A DNA stretch of 50,631 bases from Acidobacteriota bacterium (GTDB lineage: Bacteria; Acidobacteriota; Blastocatellia; RBC074): contig JAEUQO010000226.1 in assembly GCA_016789605.1 (NCBI GenBank), positions 1 to 50,631 on the forward strand, in the 5' to 3' direction. The position numbers and the translations under genes were made by a program. The notes under the pieces are model-generated. The model made no database searches, was not told the DNA's origin, and saw only the letters and a list, made by a program, of their open reading frames with translations. Position 1 is the first letter of the stretch. Each line of letters opens with the position of its first letter. Positions 20,221 to 28,770 of this stretch are shown here, one piece after another.

Positions 20221-21575
20221 CACTTGACCAAATGATACCGAGTCTGGCGGGGCAACACCCATTCCATTTTGCCTGCGGCATTGAGTACGGCGTCTTCTTC
20301 CTGACCGACGAACAGTTCTTGCCCGCCCCATTCCGGAACCGGCGTGCGCGCGCCGAGTTCAATAGAAAACCAGGAATTGGCGATCAGCTTCACCTCACCG
20401 CGCCCTGGCACGCCTTCCTGACGATCCCATAATCCGATCAACGGCCCGGCGCCGTGTCCATGATCGCCGATGGGATGTGTATAAAACGTTCCGTTGATCT
20501 TTTCGGCCTTCATCACCGCAATGGCATCAGCCAGGATTTCGTTGCCGGTGCGTCCGGGCGTCATGCGCGTAAGCAAAATATCCTGCATGCGGTTGGTATT
20601 GGCCAACGCCTGTTTGATGCCAGCAGGAGCGTCGGTTTCGCCCTCGCGCAAGACATACCCCATATGTTGCGTATCAGTCGCCAGCCCCAATGCCGTCAAG
20701 CCAAAATCACAATGCAACACATCGCCGCGTTCGATGACAACGGCGGCCTCTTCAGCCAGATTGCTGGGAATGCCAGAGCCTTTGCGTTGTACGCGCACAG
20801 TCGTTTGAAACCAGGTTCCCAAACCAAGGTCATTGACCTGTTGCCGCATCCACCAGACGACGTCCTGATTGGTGGTTTTGCCCGGCGTGATGACATCACG
20901 CGAGAACGCGCGACGGATGATCGCGTGAACGATCTCCATCATCTGCTTGTATCGCGCCAGCATTTCGGGCAAACGCGTTTCGATGTATTCCAGCGGCAAC
21001 AATTCGGCGCGCACCACACGTTTCAGATATTCTTCGCCGAGCGCCTGTTGCAAACGCTCCCATTCGCCCGCCGACAATCCGTCAGAAAATGCGTGCGTTG
21101 GCGAAATGTTGACCGCGATATTTTTCGGATTGCGCTCGGCAATCAGTTTTTTCAGCACCGCCCATTGGCCTTCGCCGTATAGCTCGCGGTTTTCGACCTC
21201 GGGATCGCGGTACACACGATACAACCCGCCATTGGAACCGCCGCCCAGCGCCAACCGCTCCACGCCTTTTTCCGGCCCTTGATCAAAAAACACCAGAATC
21301 GTGCGCCGCCGCGCCGCAAACACCGTTGGCGACGTCAGCGAACGATAGACCGGGTCTTCGTTATATTCGCGACAAATGACCAACCACATGGCCACGCCGT
21401 GCTTGCGCATCAGCGCAGGCAAAACGCGCTCCAGCCGCAATGTCAGCCATTGCTGTTGAATGGCAGCCTGTTCCCGCAGCGGCGGCATCCGTTTCAGCGC
21501 GGGCGTTTGCGCGCCGACGCTGAGCAAGCATCCCAACAACAAACCAATCATCAGCATCCGACGCCAGACACTCAT
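20220..21575 (-). CDS. Exported M24 family metallopeptidase (Xaa-Pro peptidase-like)
   Basis: A 451-aa pita-bread-fold peptidase with a signal peptide (residues 1-22). Predicted metal ligands follow the M24 order: Asp290 (HCDFG), Asp301 (11 residues later, as in MetAP), His374 (in HGHGAG), Glu406 (SIELG) and Glu420 (GGQELF). The N-terminal half resembles the non-catalytic creatinase domain of aminopeptidase P. It would release N-terminal residues, perhaps before proline, outside the cytoplasm. It overlaps the upstream beta-propeller gene by 4 bp (ATGA) and the downstream thioredoxin gene by 1 bp, so the three are a tight operon. Confidence 0.88.
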   Translation of the reverse strand: MSVWRRMLMIGLLLGCLLSVGAQTPALKRMPPLREQAAIQQQWLTLRLERVLPALMRKHGVAMWLVICREYNEDPVYRSLTSPTVFAARRRTILVFFDQGPEKGVERLALGGGSNGGLYRVYRDPEVENRELYGEGQWAVLKKLIAERNPKNIAVNISPTHAFSDGLSAGEWERLQQALGEEYLKRVVRAELLPLEYIETRLPEMLARYKQMMEIVHAIIRRAFSRDVITPGKTTNQDVVWWMRQQVNDLGLGTWFQTTVRVQRKGSGIPSNLAEEAAVVIERGDVLHCDFGLTALGLATDTQHMGYVLREGETDAPAGIKQALANTNRMQDILLTRMTPGRTGNEILADAIAVMKAEKINGTFYTHPIGDHGHGAGPLIGLWDRQEGVPGRGEVKLIANSWFSIELGARTPVPEWGGQELFVGQEEDAVLNAAGKMEWVLPRQTRYHLVK

Positions 21576-22690
21576 CGCAATTTTCTCCCCAAGCCAAATT
21601 GATCACCGGCGCGCACGGGTTTGCCGTTGGCCCAGACGATTTCAACCACTTTTTCGCTGTGTACGGCGCGCCCGGTTTCGTCAGCAAGCGTTGCCACAAT
21701 CTGTTTGCTCTTCACGTCAATGATTTCGCCGGTCGAAGGATAGGCATATTTGCCGTCCAAGCTGAAAGTGATCCAGCCGGGCTGTTCGCGCAACTTGATG
21801 CTGGTTTTCGGCGTCGGCGGCATGTGCGTGTTGTCAAAGATGTGCATCGTCTGATTGAACGCATCACAAACCCAGACTTCGCTTTCGTCCGGCGTCAACC
21901 CTACGCCGTGGCTGGGACAACCGTGCCGTTTGGGCGGCCCTTTCGGCACGCCGGTGACTTCGACGCGATGCAACATCTTGCCGGTTTTCAGATCGCCGAT
22001 TTCAAAACCCAGCAAATCGTTGACGTTGACATACACCAGCGTCTGGCGTCCGTTGATTGTGAATGGGCGAATGACGTTGCTGAACGGGCCGACCTTGCGC
22101 ACGATCTCGCGCGTTTTCGTATCCACGACAGGCAAGAGCGGCGATTTCAATCCGGCCAGATAAGCAAAACGGCCGTCGAGCGAACAAATCGTGTTGTGCG
22201 CGCCGGAATTCGGATCCAGCCGTTTGAGCACTTCGCCAGTCAACGCATCCACGATGTGCCAGTGCGGCCCTTCGAATGACGGCACATACAGCGCCTTGCC
22301 GTCGGGCGTCAGCGCCATACGATCACAACCGCCCGGCAATTCTTTTTCCCAGACTTTCTTTTCGGTCAGCAGGTCGAAACAGGCAATCCGTTTGGGAGTG
22401 CTGACATAGATTTTTCCCGTGCGTGCATTGGCGACCACGCCTTTGACATTTTCCGCCGGAGCGCCCGCAGGATAATCCCAGGTTGGAATTCGTTTGACGA
22501 ATTTGTGCCCCTGCGCCATGTCAAACACCAAAATGCCGACCCCGCCAAATTCGACATAGTTACGAATGCCGGGTGAAGCCACATACAACAAATGCTGTTC
22601 GGCGACGGCTTGCTGGGGTTGTGAACGAAACAGCCAGACGCTGACTGCGGCCAGACACAATACGAAAAGAAGGGATTTGCGAAAACGCAT
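21572..22690 (-). CDS. Exported beta-propeller protein (YVTN-like repeats)
   Basis: A 372-aa protein with an N-terminal signal peptide or anchor (about residues 5-22, after MRFRK). The rest is a beta-propeller with repeats of the type VVDTKTREIV, IVDALTGEVLKRLDP and LTPDGKALYVPS. Cysteines occur in GGCDRM and HGCPSHGVG. No enzymatic motif is visible; propellers of this type usually bind proteins or small ligands. The chosen ATG has an AAGGAG Shine-Dalgarno; the longer frame to 22756 has none. It is the first gene of the operon with the M24 peptidase and thioredoxin-like protein. Confidence 0.85.
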   Translation of the reverse strand: MRFRKSLLFVLCLAAVSVWLFRSQPQQAVAEQHLLYVASPGIRNYVEFGGVGILVFDMAQGHKFVKRIPTWDYPAGAPAENVKGVVANARTGKIYVSTPKRIACFDLLTEKKVWEKELPGGCDRMALTPDGKALYVPSFEGPHWHIVDALTGEVLKRLDPNSGAHNTICSLDGRFAYLAGLKSPLLPVVDTKTREIVRKVGPFSNVIRPFTINGRQTLVYVNVNDLLGFEIGDLKTGKMLHRVEVTGVPKGPPKRHGCPSHGVGLTPDESEVWVCDAFNQTMHIFDNTHMPPTPKTSIKLREQPGWITFSLDGKYAYPSTGEIIDVKSKQIVATLADETGRAVHSEKVVEIVWANGKPVRAGDQFGLGRKLR

Positions 22691-22773
22691 GCGGGGGCTC
22701 CTTTTTAGCAGAATCGAACTGAATCCAGGTCTAAGCGACCGAAGGGGGAAAACCAACCACTAGCTCGGTAATG

Positions 22774-25350
22774 TTATTCCGCGCGCAAAATGCCAAGCGG
22801 CTTTTTGATCATCACGTCCCAACTCGACACAATGCCCACGATGGTGACCAGCGCAGCAGCGACAGCGACGCCCAGCAAATTCACCGACGGAATAAAGCGC
22901 CAGGTGATTTGCAGCGCTTTTTCGCTGATCGCCCAGGTCAGCGCAATCGCCGCCGCAGACCCCAACAATCCCGCCAGCGCGCCCAACATGCCGTATTCGA
23001 CCAGCAAGGTGGTGATGATCAATTTTTTCTTGGCGCCGAGCGTTTTCAGGATTGCTGATTCGTACAACCGATGGAACTTCGTCATGGCAATCGAACCGAT
23101 CAGAATCAGCAACCCGCTCAAAAAGACAAAGCCGCCAACAAACGAAACCGCCAGCGACACGTTTTGCACAATGCCGCGCGCGACTTCGATGATGTCGCGC
23201 ACATCAATGACCGAAACGTTGGAATATTTGTCTACCAGTGCGCGTTGCAATTGGCCGCGTTGGGCGGTTTCTGCCGGACCTTTCAAGGCGCTGATGTACA
23301 TCGTCGGCGCTTGCTCCAGCGGGCCAGGGCGAAAGACGAGCAAAAAGCCCGTGCGCGCATTCCGCCAGTCTACGCGGCGAATGCTGGTCACGCGCGCCGT
23401 CAACGGACGCCCCAGCACGTCGAATGTCATGCTGTCGCCGACCTTGATGCCCAATTCTTCGTGCAGCAGTTGTTCGATGGAAACTTCCGGCTCAGAAGCT
23501 GCGCCACTGCCCGCCGTCCAGAATTTGCCGTCAGTGACTTTTTCCGATTCTTCGATGACATCGCGATACGTCACGACATATTCGCGGCCCAGCAAGCCAC
23601 GGTTTTCGTTCGGGCGTACGCGCTCTGCGTTGATGGCGTTGCCATTGATGGCCGAAATACGCATCCGCACGGTCGGCACAATCTGCGGTTTGACGCCGGT
23701 GAATTGCGTGATCGTCTGTTCTATCCCGTCGCGCTGATCGCGTTGGATGTCCACCAGGTACATATCCGCGCGCAGCGATCCCATATCCAAACTGAATTCG
23801 TGTCGCAAATTCAGTTGTAACGAACGAACGGCAACGACAAAAAACACGCCTAACCCGACGGCCAGCAAAATGGTGCGTGTCTGGTTGCCAGGACGATACA
23901 AACTGTTGATCCCCTGCCGCACTGAAAACGACGGCACGCGCCGCACACCGCGCAGGATTTTCATTAACACGGTCGCGGCGAGGTTCAGCACCAACGTCAT
24001 GCCCGCCAACCCGGCGAGAAAAATACCACCGACTTTGAGCGAACCGGCCTGCCACCCAGCCACCGCCAGCAAGCCCAACAGCACCACGACGCTTGCGCCA
24101 ATACGCACCCAGTCCAACCCACGCAACCAGGCTGACAAACGATTGCCTTGTTTGGCTGAGGCGTTTTCGGTTTCCGTCAAATTGCGCAACACCAGAATCG
24201 GTTTGATGCGCCTGATTTCCAGCAGCGGCACCAGCGAAAACAACAAGGTGATCAACAAACCGATGCCCAGCCCTTGCAGCATTGCCTGGGCCGTCAGTCC
24301 AAAATCAATGTTGAACGGCAAATTCCCGGCGAAATACTTCGGCAACAACGCCGAAATCAGCCGCGCGATGCCCAGTCCCAGGACGCTGCCCAACAAGCCC
24401 AACGCCAACACTTGCAACAGGTATGCGCCCAATACGCGCGCATTGCGTCCGCCCAGGCATTTCAGAATCGCGATTGTTTTCATCTTCTGTTGCACAAACA
24501 CGCGCGTCACGCTGGAAATGCCAATGCCGCCCAGCACCAAAATGACCAGGCCAATCAAGCTCAGGTAATCTTCGACCTGCGTCAGCGATTCGCTCAGCCG
24601 GTCTTGCGAATAGCGAAACGAACGCACGGTCAAATTGCGTTGTCCCTGTAATTCGCCGCGCAATTGCTGGACAAGCGATTCCATGTCGGCTTCGCGCGTT
24701 TTGAACAGCGCGCGAAACCGCGTCAAGCTGCCCACACCGGACAAACCCGCCGCGATGGCATCTTCATAGGACACCAGCACGCGCGGGCCAAAGCTAAAGG
24801 CATTCATCGTGCTGCCCGGTTCGCGTTCGATCACACCGCGAATGGTGAAATCGGCGTTGCCCAGACGCACAGCATCACCCAATTTCAGATTGAGCGCTTC
24901 CAGCATGCCTTGTTTGAGCAACACGCCGCGCCCTTTCAACAGGTCGTAAGAATATTTCTGTCCGCCAGCCAACACGACTTCGCCGTAAAAGGGAAACTCC
25001 CGCTGCACGGCTTTCAGTTCAACGCGCTTGGGCGCAGCGTTGAGGTCAGCCAACGAACGCAACATCGTGCCGGTTTCGAGCACTTCGGTGTGCGCTTGCA
25101 CCAGTGGTGATTCGTAATACCGCGCCAACACCTGCTGTACGGCAGGCGTCCAAGGCCCGCCAGAAGACACTTGCACATCGGCGGTCAGCAACGAACGCGA
25201 CTCGCGTCCGACAGAGGCTTTCAGGTTTTGGATCAACGACCGCAAACTGACAATCGCTCCGACGCCGATGGCGATGCAGATAAAAAAGAAGAGCAAGCGA
25301 TGCCACGAAGCGCGCATTTCGCGCCAGGCCAGATTCAAAATGAAGTTCAT
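22774..25350 (-). CDS. ABC transporter permease, FtsX-like (YbbP/COG3127 type)
   Basis: An 858-aa inner-membrane permease. TM1 is at about residues 16-38, and two FtsX blocks are readable: about 255-390 (LIGLVILVLGGIGISSVTRVFVQQKM) and about 725-850 (LAVSFVGGFVFLSGLLILIGS, then LGAKKKLIITTLLVEYGMLG), with further TMs near 400-500. Large periplasmic loops lie between. FtsX/MacB-type proteins act by mechanotransmission and do not move substrate through a central channel. The ATG overlaps the end of the ATPase gene by 4 bp. With the ATPase and the divergent esterase it reproduces the E. coli ybbA-ybbP/tesA arrangement, so lipid or lysophospholipid handling is a reasonable inference. Confidence 0.92.
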   Translation of the reverse strand: MNFILNLAWREMRASWHRLLFFFICIAIGVGAIVSLRSLIQNLKASVGRESRSLLTADVQVSSGGPWTPAVQQVLARYYESPLVQAHTEVLETGTMLRSLADLNAAPKRVELKAVQREFPFYGEVVLAGGQKYSYDLLKGRGVLLKQGMLEALNLKLGDAVRLGNADFTIRGVIEREPGSTMNAFSFGPRVLVSYEDAIAAGLSGVGSLTRFRALFKTREADMESLVQQLRGELQGQRNLTVRSFRYSQDRLSESLTQVEDYLSLIGLVILVLGGIGISSVTRVFVQQKMKTIAILKCLGGRNARVLGAYLLQVLALGLLGSVLGLGIARLISALLPKYFAGNLPFNIDFGLTAQAMLQGLGIGLLITLLFSLVPLLEIRRIKPILVLRNLTETENASAKQGNRLSAWLRGLDWVRIGASVVVLLGLLAVAGWQAGSLKVGGIFLAGLAGMTLVLNLAATVLMKILRGVRRVPSFSVRQGINSLYRPGNQTRTILLAVGLGVFFVVAVRSLQLNLRHEFSLDMGSLRADMYLVDIQRDQRDGIEQTITQFTGVKPQIVPTVRMRISAINGNAINAERVRPNENRGLLGREYVVTYRDVIEESEKVTDGKFWTAGSGAASEPEVSIEQLLHEELGIKVGDSMTFDVLGRPLTARVTSIRRVDWRNARTGFLLVFRPGPLEQAPTMYISALKGPAETAQRGQLQRALVDKYSNVSVIDVRDIIEVARGIVQNVSLAVSFVGGFVFLSGLLILIGSIAMTKFHRLYESAILKTLGAKKKLIITTLLVEYGMLGALAGLLGSAAAIALTWAISEKALQITWRFIPSVNLLGVAVAAALVTIVGIVSSWDVMIKKPLGILRAE

Positions 25351-26057
25351 CGCTCCTCCTCGCCTGAAACAGCGGCGGCAACGCGCGCGATGTGCCTGTC
25401 TTCCACGACGCGCCCGTCACGCAAACTGATTTTGCGGTCGGCCAATTCAGCCAATTGCTGATCGTGCGTCACCAGCACCAGAGTCGTGTTGCGTTCGCGG
25501 TTAAGTTTGAGCAACAGGTCAAAAATGTGCCCGCCGTTGTTGGAATCAAGATTGCCCGTCGGTTCATCCGCCAACAGGATTTGCGGTTCGTTGGCAAAGG
25601 CGCGCGCAATCGCCACACGCTGTTGTTCGCCGCCCGACAGTTGCGAGGGGTAATGATGCCCGCGTTCGTGCAAGCCCACTTCATCCAACAACGCCTGGGC
25701 TTTTTCGCTGGCTTTGCGGATGCCCATGATTTCCAGCGGCACCAGAATGTTTTCATAGGCGGTCAGCGACGGAATCAAATGAAATGACTGAAAGATGAAC
25801 CCAATCAGGCGACCGCGCAATTCGGCCAATTCGTCTTCGGAAATTTTCGTGATGTCGTGTCCGTCAAGCGTGATGCTGCCGGAAGTCGGCGCATCCAGTC
25901 CGGCGATCAATCCCAGCAAGGTGGATTTGCCGCTGCCGGAAGGGCCGATGATCGAAACGAATTGTCCACGGGGAATCACCAAATCAAGGGCGTGCAAGAT
26001 CGTGAGTTGCTCACTGCCGCTGGTGACGACTTTGGAAACATTGGCGAGTTGAATCAT
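25347..26057 (-). CDS. ABC transporter ATP-binding protein (YbbA/COG4181, LolD-MacB type)
   Basis: A 236-aa cytoplasmic ATPase partner of the adjacent FtsX-like permease. Walker A is GPSGSGKST (about residues 39-47), the Q-loop is in FIFQSFHLIPSLTAYEN, the signature is LSGGEQQR, Walker B is ILLADEPTGNLD and the switch His is in LVTHDQ. The sequence is complete and the length is typical. It is the first gene of the pair and lies 84 nt from the divergent tesA-like gene. Confidence 0.95.
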   Translation of the reverse strand: MIQLANVSKVVTSGSEQLTILHALDLVIPRGQFVSIIGPSGSGKSTLLGLIAGLDAPTSGSITLDGHDITKISEDELAELRGRLIGFIFQSFHLIPSLTAYENILVPLEIMGIRKASEKAQALLDEVGLHERGHHYPSQLSGGEQQRVAIARAFANEPQILLADEPTGNLDSNNGGHIFDLLLKLNRERNTTLVLVTHDQQLAELADRKISLRDGRVVEDRHIARVAAAVSGEEER

Positions 26058-26141
26058 GCTGTCTTAACGGTTATAGGTATTGTGGGCGTTGTGAGTGCCG
26101 CCGGAATCGTGTTTCGAGTTTTTCTTTGAGAGTAAACGAAT

Positions 26142-26840
26142 ATGCCCGTTATTCATCGCAAATTCAAATTGCCTTTTTGTTACGTCTTTGTGCTGGCCCT
26201 GTGCCTGAGCGGTTGCCAGGCGAGCAAACCCGCCGCCGAACAGCCAGCGAAATCCGCGCCAGCCACCATCTCGACCGAAAGCGACGATCGGCCCGTCATC
26301 GTCGCGTTTGGCGACAGTCTGACGGCGGGATACAACCTGTCTGAAGCCGAAAATTACACGACGCTGTTACAGCAAAAACTCGACGCCAAAGGCTATCGCT
26401 ATCGCGTCGTCAACGCGGGCGTATCGGGCGACACCTCAGCCGGTGGTGTGCGTCGCATTGACTGGGCGCTGACCGACAACGCCAAACTGTTGATCCTGGA
26501 ACTCGGCGGCAATGACGCGCTGCGCGGCCAACCCGTCAGCGAAATGAAAAAGAATCTGGCGCAGATCATCGAAACCGCGCAAAAACGTGGCGTGCGCGTG
26601 TTGCTCGCCGGCATGGAAGCCCCGCGCAACCTCGGCGCGGAATACACCACGGCTTTTCGCCAGGCATACCACGATCTGGCCAAAGAGTATCAGGTGGCGT
26701 TTATTCCGTTTGTGCTGGAAGGCGTGGGCGGACGCCCTGAACTGAACCAACCCGACGGCATTCACCCCAATGCCGAAGGCGAAAAGATTTTTGCCGACAA
26801 CGTCTGGCGCGCGCTTGAGCCGTTACTTGCGCAAAAGTAA
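26142..26840 (+). CDS. TesA-like SGNH esterase/lysophospholipase L1, lipoprotein form
   Basis: A 232-aa GDSL-type hydrolase. Block I is AFGDSLTAGYNL (nucleophile Ser), block II VNAGVSGDTSAGG, block III LGGNDALRG, and block V DGIHPNAEG (Asp-His). E. coli TesA is a soluble periplasmic thioesterase/protease I/lysophospholipase; here the N-terminus ends in LSGC, a lipobox, with mature Cys26, so this copy should be lipid-anchored. A flexible Ala/Pro/Glu linker follows. It is divergent from the ABC transporter genes, an arrangement conserved with E. coli. The Shine-Dalgarno is weak (GAGAG). Confidence 0.92.
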   Translation: MPVIHRKFKLPFCYVFVLALCLSGCQASKPAAEQPAKSAPATISTESDDRPVIVAFGDSLTAGYNLSEAENYTTLLQQKLDAKGYRYRVVNAGVSGDTSAGGVRRIDWALTDNAKLLILELGGNDALRGQPVSEMKKNLAQIIETAQKRGVRVLLAGMEAPRNLGAEYTTAFRQAYHDLAKEYQVAFIPFVLEGVGGRPELNQPDGIHPNAEGEKIFADNVWRALEPLLAQK

Positions 26841-26852
26841 CGCGCAGTTCAC

Positions 26853-27596
26853 TCAACGAACATCCACGAAAAACCGCTTCAAGGTGGCGGGCGAGATTCC
26901 CAGCCAATACCCGGCGCGCAAGGCATACATCAACAGCACTGTGCGCCAAACGCCAAATTGCAACCAGCGGCGCGGCGAAATCACGACTTGCGAATCCAAA
27001 ATCGCGACGTTTCCGCGTCGCTTCAAGGCGTGAAACATTGCGATGTCTTCCATAAGCGGCAGCGGTTGAAATCCGCCCAGCGCCGCAAACACATCTCGCC
27101 GCACAAAGATCGCTTGATCACCCGTCGCCGTGCGAAACCAGCGCGTACGCCAATTGATGCCCCACGCGACCAAATGCAACGAACGCGGCGCCTCAGCGGG
27201 AAAGCGAATTTGAAAACAGCCTCCGACGACGTTTTCATCTCCAAGCGCGCGCGCCAGTTCCTGAAATGCTCCCGCAGGCAATTGCACATCTGCGTGCAAA
27301 AACAGCAAGACTTCGTTTTGGGCGTTGCGCGCTCCGGCATTCATTTGCCAACCGCGATTGGCACGCTCAGCCGTCACCAGTTGCACGGGAAAGCCCGCCG
27401 CAATCTCTGGTGTCTGATCCTGACTGCCGCCATCCACGACGATGATTTCGCAAGCGTGACCAGCAGTTTGCGCCAACAACGCGGCCAGTCGGCTGGACAA
27501 TTGCCGCGCTTCGTTCAAAACCGGAAGGATGATGCTGATGGCAGGTGCATTGGTATGCGGCAGATCAGATGGCAAAAGGGGCGATGAAGCGTGCAA
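26853..27596 (-). CDS. Glycosyltransferase, TIGR04283 family, probable TTG start
   Basis: A GT-A fold family 2 glycosyltransferase of about 247 aa. [14 protein letters not shown] opens the domain, [12 protein letters not shown] binds the nucleotide, FLHADVQLP is the DxD-like site, and [16 protein letters not shown] is the acceptor-side motif. TIGR04283 members are associated with arsenosugar biosynthesis or with selenium/rSAM gene sets in other bacteria; neither partner is seen here. There is no ATG at the N-terminus: the best start is a TTG at 27596 with AGAGGA upstream; a longer frame to another TTG at 27692 is unsupported. It converges with the tesA-like gene, leaving 12 nt between them. 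Confidence 0.85.
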   Translation of the reverse strand: MHASSPLLPSDLPHTNAPAISIILPVLNEARQLSSRLAALLAQTAGHACEIIVVDGGSQDQTPEIAAGFPVQLVTAERANRGWQMNAGARNAQNEVLLFLHADVQLPAGAFQELARALGDENVVGGCFQIRFPAEAPRSLHLVAWGINWRTRWFRTATGDQAIFVRRDVFAALGGFQPLPLMEDIAMFHALKRRGNVAILDSQVVISPRRWLQFGVWRTVLLMYALRAGYWLGISPATLKRFFVDVR

Positions 27597-27745
27597 GGCG
27601 AATCCTCTGTAAACGTAGCCAGACAATTGCGAGGCTCTGTGACAGGCGCATATAATGGCGGCGCTTTTGCGGCGTACACAATCAACTACCAAGAAGCCTT
27701 CAGAGCTTCGCTGACCACGTCCTCATTTTACGGGAGACAAGCTGG

Positions 27746-28603
27746 ATGAAAAACTCTGTTCTTACGCGCATACGGCAACGTCGCGCGGATCGGCCCCGTT
27801 GGGGACAGACGTTTGCCGCCCTTTTGCACCGTGCCCTGCTCGAACCGCGCCGTGTCGAAATCACGCAGCAGCGCATCAAACTCGCCAAGTTACCGCAGGA
27901 GTTTCACGGCTTTCGCATCGTCCAGCTTTCTGACGTACATCACAGCCCGTTTCTCAGCGAAGAGGAAATCAACGTCGCGATCCAAAACGCCAACGAATTG
28001 CGCCCTGACTTGATCGTACTCACCGGCGATTACGTGTCACACGAACGAAAGTACATTCCGGTCTGCGCGCGCGCGCTGGGACAATTACGCGCGCCGCACG
28101 GTGTGTTTGCCGTACTGGGCAATCATGACCACTGGACCGACGGCGCGTTGATGCACACTTCGTTGAGCGAGCAAGGCATTCGCGTGCTCAACAATGAAAA
28201 CGTCCGCCTGTTACGAGGCGACACCCACATACGCTTGTTGGGCATTGACGATTTGCTGGTGCGTCGCGCGGATTTGCCTCAAGCGTTGCTGGGCACGCAC
28301 GAAGAAGAAACGCGCATTCTGTTGTCACACAATCCGGCCATCATCCGCAAAGCCGCGCGCGCAGGCGTGGATTTGGTGCTCTCAGGACATACGCACGGCG
28401 GGCAAATCAACTGGCGGTTATTGATCGGTCGCGAAGACCGCAAAATCAACAGTTGGTTGCGCCGTCCCAGCCGCCGCCTGACGCGCGGCCACGCTCAACT
28501 GGGCGACACTCAGTTGTACGTCAATCGCGGGCTCGGCACCGTCGTCGTGCCGCTGCGCTATGGCTGCCCGCCCGAAATCACCGTGCTCGAACTCACGGTT
28601 TGA
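27746..28603 (+). CDS. Metallophosphoesterase (YkuE/YaeI type)
   Basis: A 285-aa calcineurin-like phosphoesterase with all five metal motifs: LSDVHH, LTGDYVSH, LGNHDHW, LLSHNP and SGHTHGGQ. The N-terminus is basic (KNSVLTRIRQRRADRPRW) without a clear signal peptide. Substrates of YkuE/YaeI-type enzymes include UDP-diacylglucosamine in some species, so lipid A synthesis is one possibility; a general phosphodiesterase is another. A GGGAG Shine-Dalgarno precedes the ATG. It is alone on this strand. Confidence 0.92.
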   Translation: MKNSVLTRIRQRRADRPRWGQTFAALLHRALLEPRRVEITQQRIKLAKLPQEFHGFRIVQLSDVHHSPFLSEEEINVAIQNANELRPDLIVLTGDYVSHERKYIPVCARALGQLRAPHGVFAVLGNHDHWTDGALMHTSLSEQGIRVLNNENVRLLRGDTHIRLLGIDDLLVRRADLPQALLGTHEEETRILLSHNPAIIRKAARAGVDLVLSGHTHGGQINWRLLIGREDRKINSWLRRPSRRLTRGHAQLGDTQLYVNRGLGTVVVPLRYGCPPEITVLELTV

Positions 28604-28678
28604 GCCCAAGCCAATCGTCCCATTAGCCAGCTAATTCGACCTTTGCGCTCCCGCAAAGACCGTGTTCGCGTTGGGAAT

Positions 28679-28742
28679 GCAGTACGCGAGCGTAAGCAAA
28701 CGCCATCATCACATCGGCAAAGCGCTCACGCTCGCGTACTGC
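28679..28742. repeat. Inverted repeat, possible interspersed palindromic element
   Basis: Two 19-nt arms (28679-28697 and 28724-28742, one mismatch) enclose 26 nt. The left arm reads GCAGTACGCGAGCGTAAGC. It lies between two convergent genes, with a smaller hairpin at 28641-28658 beside it. It has no T-tract, so it is not a typical intrinsic terminator; it looks like a REP-like intergenic palindrome. Confidence 0.7.
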
Positions 28743-28770
28743 GAAAGTTTCCGCGATTCCCTCCCCTTGC

